Source: Liolophura sinensis (lineage: Eukaryota; Mollusca; Polyplacophora; Chitonida; Chitonidae). From it: a DNA stretch of 64,000 nt. Location of the stretch: contig NC_088307.1 of assembly GCF_032854445.1 (NCBI RefSeq), positions 5,208,001-5,272,000 on the forward strand, given 5' to 3'. A program made the translations under genes and the position numbers. The notes under the pieces were generated by a model, which was not told the origin of the DNA, ran no database searches, and saw nothing but the letters and a program-made list of their open reading frames with translations. Positions 54,701 through 61,985 of this stretch are shown here, in pieces (the first letter of the stretch is position 1; the number at the start of each line of letters is the position of its first letter).

Positions 54701-56460
54701 CGCAACTTACGCCAATCGTTGACTTCCTTGACAACATATAGAGTGAGAATATGCATGTGACAAGGCGTTGCGACTGCTTTGCAAAACCAGGGTTAAACGG
54801 AATATTGCATGGGGCCGATCCCAAAGACCTAGTTCTGACCCAAGTTAAAATTTGAAATCTGATTTTAACGCTTGATATGTGTGGACCTTTTGGTTTGAAA
54901 TTTGGTGCGTCTAACAAGTATTAAAAGAGGACAAAGTTGTCACAATTTTAGCCTTTCAGGGCCATACGCTACGCATTAAATTCAAAATTGTTTCTTTCTT
55001 TCTTTCTTTGACTGGTGTTTTATGCCGTACTTAAGAATACTTCACTTATACGACGACGGCCAGCATTATGGTGGGAGGAAACCGGGCAGAGCCCGGAGGA
55101 AACCCACGACCATCCGCAGGTTTCTGACAGACCACTTCAGAATTGTGAGCTAAGTCAAAACTTGCTTTATGGAATCCCTCTCTGATCCGCTAAGAGAGGT
55201 TTTAGGAATATAACAAAGCATTCCAAAGATACCGAGTCGAAAAACTTTTGCAAATATTCCATCTTATAGAATCCCGTGTTGTCCACCCCAAGGTGCCTGA
55301 ACACATGATGTCATACAGCGATGGTCTACGTGTAGCGTATACCGTTCATGCATGGCCAGAGGCGAAAGCGAGCTATGCGTCAGGATACGATAACACTTTC
55401 GCCAGGACATCCCCTGCTGTCCACCCGATTCACTCTTTGGTATTTCGCGTCCAGCATCAGTTAATCCTTGGCCACATGTCAACAAAATCTCTTGAATTTT
55501 TGACATAATGTCAAGTCCGAGTACACTGACTGTTGGTTGAGGAATCTTTAGATACGTCCTATCCATGGCTGCTCAACGTACAGCAGGTTGGATACGTCAT
55601 ATTCATAGGTATTCAACCCACAGCAGGTTGGATGACATATTCATGGCTGATCAACCTACAGCAGGTTGGATACGCCATATCCATGGTTGATCAACCTACA
55701 GTAGGCTGAATACGTCATATTCATGGCTGATCAACCTACACCAGGTTGGATACGCCATATCCATGGTTGATCAACCTACAGTAGGCTGAATACGTCATAT
55801 TCATGGATGCTCATCCTACAGTAAGTTGGATGCGCCACATTCATGGCTGATCAACCTACAGGAGGTTGGGTATTTATTTATTTATTTATTTATTTATTTA
55901 TTTGATTGGTGTTTTACGCCGTACTCAAGAATATTTCACTTATACGTCGACGGCAAGCATTATGGTGGGTGGAAACCGGGCACAGCCCGGGAGAAACCCA
56001 CGGCCATCCGCAGGTTGCTGCCAGACCTTCCCACGTACGGCCTGAGAGGAAGCCAGCATGAGCTGGACTTGAACTCACAGCGACCGCATTGGTGAGATAC
56101 TCCTGGGCCATTACGCTGCGCTAGCGCGCTAACCAACGTCGGCCCCCAGTTGTTTGGATACGTCATATTCATGGCTGCTCCACCTACAGTAGGTTGGATA
56201 CGTCATATTCATGGCTGATTAAACCTAATGAATATGGCGTATCAAATATTCATAAACAATCAGTGTACTCGGACTACGTAATCTGGCATGTCGGAATTTC
56301 ACTTGTTCCTGTAGTTAATTAATGAGCATGATAGTCGCTGAATTCTGTGTTTATTCTTCCCACAGATTCCGGTATGGATTCCGTGAAAATGAAACTAGAG
56401 GACATCTCAACTAGTCCTGTAATGAGCTTACCTACAAAGAACACCCGAGGAAAGTCTTAA
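42599..56460 (+). CDS. Unrecognised protein: Cys-rich N-terminus plus long coiled coil (12 exons, 479 aa)
   Basis: Exons: 42599-42743, 45157-45222, 45954-46100, 46328-46516, 47271-47417, 47878-48036, 50928-50989, 51181-51222, 52015-52120, 53169-53200, 53908-54157, 56366-56460. All introns are GT-AG, the phases agree, and the total is 1440 nt including TAA. The ATG is preceded by an in-frame TAA at 42581. Residues 13-58 hold ten Cys, including CxxC pairs at 13/16, 26/29 and 45/48 and then C51 and C53, which looks like zinc binding but matches no finger type I can name. Residues about 85-319 are heptad-rich coiled coil (for example EEKARELENKFAHMEMEVAR, EKLEAELKKLRTSLAEVIDE). Residues 366-390 form a second short helix (ILDLQLQLDRKEGLIRALED), followed by a polar tail ending NTRGKS. 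Coiled-coil proteins of this kind are often centrosomal, ciliary or testis-expressed; that is only a suggestion here. Confidence 0.85.
43020..43135 (-). mobile_element. SINE family A, decayed
   Basis: tatttattcacttgaatgtt, tttttcacatgtatgatggc, ggtcagtattttttgagtgg, tggaaaccgaagtgccgagg. Strong decay but colinear. Confidence 0.6.
43136..44000. other. Intronic, no feature recognised
   Basis: AT-rich intron of the coiled-coil gene; no coding signal or repeat unit noticed. Confidence 0.5.
44001..44988 (+). repeat. Minisatellite, 29 bp, about 33 copies, with an acceptor-like motif in each unit
   Basis: Unit catgaacagtcattttcttc + aggccttgt. Nearly every copy contains tttt(c)ttcag or ttttcctcaag, a polypyrimidine-AG resembling a 3' splice site on the plus strand. 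It lies in intron 1 of the coiled-coil gene, ending about 170 bp before exon 2. Confidence 0.93.
45157..45222 (+). CDS. Coiled-coil gene exon 2
   Basis: 66 nt, acceptor atcttgcag, donor CATCA|gtgagt, phase 1 at both ends. It encodes TLCDCAEVGCFGRKKHERRH, completing the Cys cluster and adding a basic stretch. A 29-bp tandem array full of acceptor-like motifs ends about 170 bp upstream. Confidence 0.85.
45304..45410 (+). mobile_element. SINE family A, 3' half, diverged
   Basis: gatgggtttctgtccggttc, atgccgccgtcgtagaagtg, aaatattcctgcgtacgaca, accaatcaaataattaaa. Confidence 0.72.
45803..45827. repeat. Poly-T tract
   Basis: About 23 consecutive T in intron 2 of the coiled-coil gene. Confidence 0.9.
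45954..46516 (+). CDS. Coiled-coil gene exons 3 and 4 (45954-46100, 46328-46516)
   Basis: Exon 3 encodes HGEMVAAMSNVSHVNATLLD and AEEKARELENKFAHMEMEVA. Its donor is AAG|gtcagg, preferred over a gtaaca five bases later because only the former keeps the frame. Exon 4 encodes ATVESCRKENAKLREELYML and NRMKHSIQELKELSFNAQAE, a clear coiled coil with a donor AGGG|gtacgt. Exon 4 contains a TGACGTCA at 46422. The small intron carries only an (AAAT)n SINE-tail remnant near 46147. Confidence 0.88.
46705..46975. promoter_or_regulatory. CRE-rich intronic cluster
   Basis: Intron 4 of the coiled-coil gene contains three perfect TGACGTCA sites (46785, 46868, 46963) and half sites (cacgtcat 46709, tgacgtg 46745, atgacgta 46767) within about 270 bp. 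This is more GC-rich than the surrounding intron. It may be an enhancer or internal promoter; the sequence alone does not show which. Confidence 0.4.
47271..47417 (+). CDS. Coiled-coil gene exon 5
   Basis: 147 nt, acceptor tatttacag, donor TCAG|gtacac. It encodes ALGKTSNCLETTSRNRDVLS and VSQISRIQHELEVALKKKHE, continuing the coiled coil. Phase 1 in and phase 1 out, so it is symmetric. Confidence 0.87.
47878..48036 (+). CDS. Coiled-coil gene exon 6, seed of the 50-bp array
   Basis: 159 nt, acceptor ctattaag (weak pyrimidine tract), donor GGCCG|gtaagt. It encodes DIVDNHADEREKLEAELKKL and FLQRELCKLA. Its last 26 bases together with the first part of the intron are the unit of the 50-bp tandem array that follows, so this is the first of about 41 nearly identical donors. 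Confidence 0.87.
48007..50096 (+). repeat. 50-bp minisatellite made of exon 6 end plus its donor, about 42 copies
   Basis: Unit tccttcagcgagaactctgc + aaactggccggtaagtgatg + gggaaactat. The first copy is the real exon end and donor (48037). Donors then recur every 50 bp at 48087, 48137 and so on to 50037 without indels; the copy at 50087 has lost GT (aggaaagt). GTAAGT and GTAAAT alternate. A subset has gcaagcttgcag in place of gcaaactggccg. Each unit also has an acceptor-like attccttcag. Confidence 0.96.
50520..50560. repeat. (AAAT)n / poly-A microsatellite
   Basis: aaaataaataaataaataaa and following A-rich sequence. Could be a SINE tail whose body is lost. Confidence 0.7.
50928..51222 (+). 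CDS. Coiled-coil gene exons 7 and 8 (50928-50989, 51181-51222)
   Basis: Exon 7 encodes ERFKRRQRLIERLTADKENL and M|gtatgt; exon 8 is a 42-nt phase 0/0 microexon encoding NQRKVKMDCNIKRM, acceptor gtcttttag, donor ATG|gtgaga. Both are basic and extend the helical region. Confidence 0.82.
51585..51742 (+). mobile_element. SINE family A with head, internally deleted
   Basis: Head gggatctccgtggcctagcg, gttagcgtgctagcatagcg, caatgaccca, then jumps to gagttctgccggatttcctc and the 3' end gaattattcttgactgaacg. B-box deleted. Confidence 0.8.
52015..52120 (+). CDS. Coiled-coil gene exon 9
   Basis: 106 nt, acceptor tcatcaacag, donor AAAG|gtaggc. It encodes DSLRQRTSMFDTMHTSCHRH and onward. A competing acceptor at 51966 (tgtacacag) gives another open frame, but that choice leads into a stop (TGA) in exon 10, whereas 52015 keeps the whole gene open. 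Confidence 0.7.
52121..53168. other. Intron 9 of the coiled-coil gene, no feature recognised
   Basis: AT-rich, no repeat unit or coding signal seen. Confidence 0.5.
53169..53200 (+). CDS. Coiled-coil gene exon 10 (microexon)
   Basis: 32 nt between ttttttcag and AAAG|gtacgt, encoding VSTCDENLNTK. Support is the good splice sites and the fact that it bridges phase 1 to phase 0 as the neighbours require. Confidence 0.66.
53908..54157 (+). CDS. Coiled-coil gene exon 11
   Basis: 250 nt, acceptor tctgtgtag, donor GTCG|gtaaga. It encodes ILDLQLQLDRKEGLIRALED, then VLQHEPDFSINTDEETFLYR and a Ser/Thr/Pro-rich part. The first helix is the second coiled-coil block of the protein. Confidence 0.88.
54478..54536 (+). 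mobile_element. SINE family A, 3' end with AAAC tail
   Basis: agtgaaatattcttcagtac, ggcgtaaaaaaccaaacaaa; tail is (CAAA)n instead of (AAAT)n. Confidence 0.7.
54993..55140 (-). mobile_element. SINE family A, 3' two-thirds
   Basis: tctttctttctttgactggt, ttatgccgtacttaagaata, acgacgacggccagcattat, gagcccggaggaaacccacg, catccgcaggtttctgacag. Head missing; tail (TTTC)n. Confidence 0.85.
55556..56235. repeat. Minisatellite, 40 bp, split by a SINE
   Basis: Unit catattcatggctgatcaac + ctacagcaggttggatacgt, about eight copies left of 55870 and two right of 56150. Variants alternate tacgtcatattcatgg and tacgccatatccatgg. Confidence 0.9.
55870..56150 (-). mobile_element. SINE family A, full length, inside a minisatellite
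   Basis: Tail (TATT)n of about 30 bp, gattggtgttttacgccgta, cgacggcaagcattatggtg, gaactcacagcgaccgcatt, ctgcgctagcgcgctaacca + acgtcggccccc. Near identical to 29249 and 59929, so probably recent. It interrupts the 40-bp array. Confidence 0.92.
56366..56460 (+). CDS. Coiled-coil gene terminal exon
   Basis: 95 nt, acceptor ttcccacag, encoding DSGMDSVKMKLEDISTSPVM and SLPTKNTRGKS, then TAA. An AATAAA lies at 56617, about 160 bp after the stop, giving a short 3' UTR. Confidence 0.84.
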
Positions 56461-56616
56461 AAGAATATAGTTACACACAAAAAAACGCTAGGATTCAAGA
56501 ATTGATGCTTCATATTGCTCAAATGATAGCCAATATAATCATGAATATATAGTTCATATTTTTGTATACACCTGTACAAACTTAATTTTCATGAAATGGA
56601 ATTTTGAAGAATTAAA

Positions 56617-56622
56617 AATAAA
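56617..56622 (+). promoter_or_regulatory. Polyadenylation signal AATAAA for the coiled-coil gene
   Basis: Canonical hexamer 157 bases after the TAA, in an A-rich context (attaaaaataaataatc). Confidence 0.65.
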
Positions 56623-56734
56623 TAATCTGAGGTCACATTACTTGTTAGTGATTCGACTTGTTTTAAAGTCGTTTAAGTACTTCTAGTTTCTTCAAGATAG
56701 CTAATGTCATTTGCATTGTCTGATTCATTATTCA

Positions 56735-56880
56735 GTAACTTGATTGGTGACAACGCTGTATTCAGGAAATATTCACTTGTGTGACGGTGGTTACGTTTAC
56801 AAGTGGGAGGACACCGGGGTATCTGCAGTACATCAGTATCTGCAGTAACTTACCACATACCATCGCCACGTAGACCCACC
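56735..56880 (-). mobile_element. SINE family A, decayed
   Basis: aacttgattggtgacaacgc, tgtattcaggaaatattcac, ttgtgtgacggtggttacgt, gtgggaggacaccggggtat. Old copy. Confidence 0.6.
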
Positions 56881-56989
56881 TGACAAACGAAATCGCTGAT
56901 CCACTGCAACTGTTGGGAAAACGCTGTTATTAGCGAAATATATAGTCTATACAGGATATACCAAGGTAAGAGACACTATGATACCTTTA

Positions 56990-57110
56990 GTTATAATCTA
57001 GAAGTTTGTAACTTGTAACTTATAACTTCAAACCAGAATAGGTGAACTAATTCAAGTTTGAACTTAGAAGTTACAACTTGTGACTTCTAACTGGAGATCT
57101 TTCACGCGGA
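56990..57110. repeat. Small inverted/direct repeat region
   Basis: gaagtttgtaacttgtaact + tataacttcaaa followed by gaagttacaacttgtgactt + ctaact. These are internally repetitive and partly self-complementary, so a hairpin is possible. Confidence 0.5.
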
Positions 57111-58240
57111 GACAGCGATGAAAATCGATGAATGATTACGGAATGCCTTACTTCGCCGTGTTGTCCTGTTTGTCATGTAGACTGGGCATACATTGCCTTT
57201 CGTTCTAACACCCATGAGTATGACATCCATCATACAGTCGGGTGATGTAGATTTTAGAAAGGTTAAGCCATACTTGAGCTAAGCAAAGCGATGAACTCAT
57301 GCACTGGATGTTGATTACGCCTTGATTGCGCTAACGTTAGCTTTGGCAAATTTTTTCCGGCCGGGCCACCAAACCAACGTTTGAACGCGTACCATTTAAA
57401 AGCCAGATGCCGTTGCCGTGGCAGTGTCACGGCGTTTGAAACAAAATTTAGGTATCAAATACGTTTCAACTGCTTTAAGTTTGAAGGCATTTATGTTCCG
57501 TATCTTTTCGCCTGTCCATTTGTCGTTAGCTCAACGTCGATCTGTTATTTCATTGGCCGAATGGGTCCGAGATTCCTTCGTTATGCTCAAATTGACTGGT
57601 TGTGCTGATAACCGCGACATATTTGACAAGAGCAGGTAATTGCGTCAGGTTTTAAATAGAGCGCGCTGTGACGTTGGTTTTGGGAACAAAAGTTTGCCAA
57701 CTCTAATCTCAGATCAATATCGGACTGATAAGCAGATACCAACAAGCTCTGGAAGTATTGTTTCCGTCAACCATATCTCCTACCGGTTTGAAACGTTAGC
57801 CTAATAGGTAAATTCAGAACACAACGAAAATCGCCATAATTCCATAAAAAATGTGACAAAACGGTTCAAAACTCAGTGAAGCCGTGTACAGTTAAGTTCA
57901 ATTCAGAATAACATCGTTTTTACTAAAGGCCCGCAAAACTGTTTCGTGACAAGGGATAAACGAATGGTCCGTTACTGGTTGGAGACTTACAAGTCAAACA
58001 GAGTTCACTTACATCAACAGCTAATATAGCCCCTTGTTGGTGAAGCAATATGTTGGTCGTAAGCCAGGGCACGTCGGAATTTTGAGCGAGGGCTGAGGGT
58101 TCACTCTGCATAAATTTATTTCACAGAATGCTTAACCGTTAGACTGTAATTGAGAATATTTGACCTACTGGACTGCGGTAAGGTTTTTGTTTGGAAGACA
58201 CAGGCTGGCCCAGAGAAAATAGCCTCCTACTGGACAACCT
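57111..58240. other. Intergenic between the coiled-coil gene and RPL35
   Basis: Open frames at 57381-57608 and 57418-57639 (+) overlap but show no domain; one ends near a donor-like AGCAG|gtaatt. Not supported as a gene. Confidence 0.45.
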
Positions 58241-58249
58241 GCACCCCCA

Positions 58250-58299
58250 TTACGGGTCATTACGCTGCGCTAGCGCGCTAACCGAGTTACGGAAGCCCC
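58250..58299 (-). mobile_element. SINE family A, tRNA-like head only
   Basis: gtcattacgctgcgctagcg, cgctaaccgagttacggaag + cccc: complement of the A-box head, without body. Confidence 0.7.
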
Positions 58300-58440
58300 A
58301 TCATGATGCAGAAAAATGGCCATGACGTCCGGTTCTAAAGCTTGGTCCAAAAACGGAAGTCAACTTACGTTTCACATAATTCTGTCCCAAACATTTTAAG
58401 AAATCCACTAAAATGGACACACACCAAAACTGCGAAAATA

Positions 58441-58446
58441 TTTATT
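58441..58446 (-). promoter_or_regulatory. Polyadenylation signal for RPL35
   Basis: tttatt on the plus strand is AATAAA on the minus strand, about 60 bases after the RPL35 stop. Short 3' UTRs are usual for RP genes. Confidence 0.6.
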
Positions 58447-58506
58447 TTACAGATTTATTTTTTTCTTTTTTTACTCGACACTGTCCAAACATCTGTTAAT
58501 AGTCTT

Positions 58507-58738
58507 TCAACATTTGACGGCGTACTTCCTCATCGGCCAGACACGCTCTTTCTTTGCCTGCTTGTCGGTCTTGCGGCTTCGCTCGTACGGCGTCAAGGCT
58601 CGGCGCATAGCTCGTGTTTTCTTCATACGCAGATCCTTGGGCTTATACTTCTTGCCTCTGTAAAATTTCCTCAAGTTTTCCTTCTGAGTTTGGTTAATGA
58701 CTGTAAGAACACGGGCTATTGACTTCCTCACTGTGCAG
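58507..58738 (-). CDS. RPL35: RPL35 exon 4
   Basis: 232 nt, acceptor ctcatttcag (read on minus), encoding the C-terminal half from [11 protein letters not shown] to the stop. The Ile codon before it is split with exon 3 (AT|C). Highly basic, with the family motifs [10 protein letters not shown] and [10 protein letters not shown]. Confidence 0.97.
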
Positions 58739-61700
58739 CTGAAATGAGAGAATACACAACACGTATAGGTCATGGTTGAATTGAGTAAATAAAACTGTTC
58801 CAAACAGAAATATACAAAGACCAATGATCACAGATGTAAATGAACTCATGTCAGAGTAAATGAACATACAAGAATGCAACTGGAGAGAAAGGACGGTTTG
58901 CAATGAAAATTGGTAAGTACAAACCAAGTCAGACAAGTTCAAAGGAGGGAGAACTCTTTCAGCTAACACTAAAAGACCGCATGGAGTAAAACAAAGGTCT
59001 TCAGTTAGTAACTGGTAAACTTTCCCACAAGCAACAAGGTGTGAAATCAGGAACATTTTTCAAAATTTTTCCTTATTTCCAAATACAACTTAAAGGAGAC
59101 AATATCTGCACATGAAGAGTTAAAATACATTCTGATGTCAAATGAAAGTAACTCCGCTCCACATACCTATCACAATCAATATCAGACCTCAAAAGGTCAA
59201 AACTAAAACATCACACCTAACTCACATTTTAGACAGTTTGTTGGCCTGACCGCCGGTTACCTTGGTTACACGCAGAGTGGCCAGCTCCTGAAAACAGGGA
59301 ATGATTAAATAGAAATTTCACAACATAGGTTTTCAAACAAAAAAACAAAAAAAAAAGCTTCCACCTACAAATTATGGCACGTCAGTCCTATCGATCCAGA
59401 ATGAAATAAGATTCTTCAGATAGTCTCAGATCAGATATTCATCATTTGTGCCAAACATTTTTTTCGATTTATTTCCTATGAGGAGTGTTTTTCGTTTTTA
59501 ATAATTATGGAACGCTTAAGAATATAATAAATGACCTAACGTACTTTCCATGAGCGAGTTTCTCACTTTTGGCTGATTCAGAGAGTTCTATGGATCTTCT
59601 AAAGATTTGAGATTTGTTCGAAAGGTAGGGTCATATTGTCTGGAAGAATGTAAGTTTCATCTGCAAAATTTATACAAATCTACAAAACATTTATTTGCTT
59701 CTAAAAGTGCTGGGAGAAATTTTTGGTCACTTACCCTAATTCACTTTTTCACCCTAGTTCACTTATTTACCCTAGTTCACTTGTTTACCCTAGTTCACTT
59801 ATTTACCCTAATTCACTTACTTGACATCTGCAAGATTTACAGGTAGCAAAACCTTGCTAGTACCCAGAAGAGTGAGCGAGTGAGTGCTTGGGGTTTAACT
59901 TCGTACTTAACAATTTTTCGGTCTTATGATTTATTTATCTATTTTATTGGTGTTTCATGCCATACTCAAGAATATTTCACTTATACGATGGCGGCAAGCA
60001 TTATGGTGGGAGGAAACTGGGCAGAGCCCAAGGGAAACCCATGGCCATCAGCAGGTGGCTGGCAGATCTTCCCACATACAGCCTGAGAGGAAGCCAGCAT
60101 GAGCAGGACTTGCACTCACAGCGACCGCATTGGTGAGAGGCTCCTGAGTCATAATGCTGTGCTAGCGGGCTAACCAACTGAGCCACGGAGGCCCCCAAAA
60201 CATTTGTTCCCATGCCGGGCAGTCACATGAAGACAAAGGAATCCTTAGAGTGCATGCAATGTGCCTCGTTGTTGCAGGACAGATTTCCACCGCTCTTTTA
60301 TCTAGTGCTGCTTCACGGAGACGCCTTACCGAAGGCAAGTAAGCTGCCCCGCCCGAGGCATTATACGCTATCCCCTTCATACTGAACACCAAGCGCTGAA
60401 GTTACAATTTCCTCTTTTAAGGTCTGAGGTATGCCTCGAATAGGATTGACCCCGGATCTACCATTGCCAAAGCGGACACTCTACCAACTGTGCTATCGGA
60501 GCTGGCAGAACCCAAAAGAAAAAACCTTACTTCAGAAAAACAGCTTAATGTGACTGAACATAATACAATTGATGCTCAATGATTCGTTATCAATGGGCTT
60601 ATGATTGTTAGATAGACATATTAGACAAACAAACCAAAAAGTAGCTCTCATAAATCCAGATTAGTTTCTCCGATTGGTGAAAAAGAAAGTAGCTCTCATT
60701 TGTAGGGACTCACATTTTTAAGACTATCCAGTTTTTTCAAAAGGTCATCTTTCTTCTGACCCCTGAGGTCCTTGGCCTTGACCTTCACCTACAACAAGAG
60801 GAATGAAGTGAAACTAATTCAATATATATTTATTAATGAACTCATCACAGGCACACAACTTACAAGCATGAAACAGGAAAACAGAGTTCAGCTTTAAGAC
60901 TTAGGTGAGGGTCTCCTAAAAATTGACTGTCACATCAACCTTTCTCTCCATTCAGTTGTGATTAGGGAATAGTAAGGTTTCAAAAATACATTTTTCCCGA
61001 ATGTACAGTGACTTCAGTAAATCAACAATTTACTCCATACCAGTACTCTAAAGTATTTCAGTATGATTTCTGTCAGGCCAGCATGCCTCCCACTGACACG
61101 AGATATAACCGACAAGTACTTGCGAATATGTAACTTGGATTCCCATTTATTTATTCATTTGATGGGTTTTTTGCGCTGTATTCAACAATATTTCACTTAT
61201 ACGACGGCAGCTAGCATTATGGTGGGAGGAACCGGGCAGAGCCTGGAAGAAACCCAGGACCATCCGCAGGTTGCCGTACTCCATTATACTTATAACGGCA
61301 ACCAGCAGCATAGTGAGAGGAAACCAGAGTTTGAGTGAAACCCACGACCAATCACTTTTTATTGCATCTTTTTTCTCTGCCATTTACAAGTTTCTCCTTA
61401 CCTAAATAACGCTTCTGCACTGTCATCGCAGAAATGTTCTTACTGGTGTAAATGGCCGAGAAACGAGATAAGGCAAAAATGCAACGACATTCTTACAATG
61501 TAAAACTATCAGTGGTGCAGTGATGGAATGCTGGGGTAGGATAGATTATTCGGTGCATACGATACTGTTGTGTTGGTGGAAGTGATTGCTAAATATCCAC
61601 AGGTCATATACTCAGATTAGAAAATCACATGCTAAAATGGTGTTGAGCGTTATCTGTACTGACTGCTTTATTTGTACTTAGTACGACTCCTTAGGGAAAC

Positions 61701-61954
61701 CGTACGAAAACGTCACTGGTTCACACGTGAATACCGATACATGTTACACCACTCAAACACAGAGACGTAAACAACGAGCTACATGACATTATCATCGATA
61801 TTCAAAGTACAAATGGCACCGACAGCAAGTAAATGGACTTTTCAGCTTAGAGTAAATTTATCACTGATTATTTCGGTACAGTGACTGGGCAATTTATTTT
61901 GATCATAGAGACGATTGTCGCAGATGTACATCGTTCTTCGTTTACACTGACCAT
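58507..61954 (-). CDS. RPL35: Large-subunit ribosomal protein L35 (uL29)
   Basis: Four coding exons on the minus strand: 61952-61954 (ATG only), 60714-60788, 59226-59287, 58507-58738. They total 372 nt, that is 123 residues plus stop, the usual length of eukaryotic RPL35. It reads [76 protein letters not shown] and ends [11 protein letters not shown]35 sits near the exit of the 60S polypeptide tunnel. The first intron directly follows the ATG (ATG|gtcagt). Introns carry SINEs. The call of the body is secure; exon 1 is inferred from the splice site, the pyrimidine-rich start and the missing Met. Confidence 0.95.
59226..59287 (-). CDS. RPL35: RPL35 exon 3
   Basis: 62 nt, acceptor gttttcag, donor AAAAT|gtgag. 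It encodes [20 protein letters not shown] + AT. The LRV.KVTGG motif is diagnostic of RPL35. Confidence 0.96.
59734..59822. repeat. 18-bp tandem repeat, about 5 copies
   Basis: Unit ccctagttcacttatttac with small changes, in an RPL35 intron. Confidence 0.88.
59868..60510 (-). mobile_element. SINE family B with tRNA-like head, interrupted by SINE A
   Basis: Left part 59868-59928 (gagtgagcgagtgagtgctt, ggggtttaacttcgtactta, acaatttttcggtcttatga) and right part from about 60215 (cacatgaagacaaaggaatc, cttaccgaaggcaagtaagc, tgccccgcccgaggcattat) end in a minus-strand tRNA-like head at 60430-60507. Read on minus, the head has ctccgatagcacagttggta + gagtg (A-box) and ggggtcaatcc (B-box). Confidence 0.7.
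59929..60197 (-). mobile_element. SINE family A, full length, nested in SINE B
   Basis: tttatttatctattttattg, catactcaagaatatttcac, gcggcaagcattatggtggg, agccagcatgagcaggactt, cactcacagcgaccgcattg, ctaaccaactgagccacgga. Intact A- and B-box head. Confidence 0.92.
60714..60788 (-). CDS. RPL35: RPL35 exon 2
   Basis: 75 nt, acceptor cttgttgtag, donor AAAAAT|gtgagt. It encodes [20 protein letters not shown] and DSLKN. It starts at the residue after Met, so the ATG must lie on a separate upstream exon. Confidence 0.95.
61145..61300 (-). mobile_element. SINE family A, 3' half, partly rearranged
   Basis: atttatttattcatttgatg, gcgctgtattcaacaatatt, gcagctagcattatggtggg, catccgcaggttgccgtact. A second partial motif (cttataacggcaaccagcag) follows at 61288. 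Confidence 0.78.
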
Positions 61955-61985
61955 GTTGGATGAAAGTTGATGGCGGAAAAGGTCA
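61952..61985 (-). CDS. RPL35: RPL35 exon 1: 5' TOP-like leader plus ATG
   Basis: On the minus strand a pyrimidine run (CCTTTTCCGCC) leads after about 20 bases to AACATG|gtcagt. Ribosomal protein mRNAs typically start with a 5' terminal oligopyrimidine tract and have short leaders, and an intron right after the ATG is common in RP genes. CDS part is only 61952-61954; the transcript start near 61984 is inferred. An ACTTCCGG (ETS type) lies just upstream at 62018-62025. Confidence 0.72.

Noticed and set aside
57381-57639. Two overlapping open frames between the coiled-coil gene and RPL35
   Set aside because: Mutually exclusive frames, no domain, start not convincing. A small unannotated exon cannot be excluded.
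60430-60507. tRNA gene on the minus strand
   Set aside because: A and B boxes are present, but the acceptor stem does not pair well and the segment is the head of a larger repeat, so SINE is the better call.
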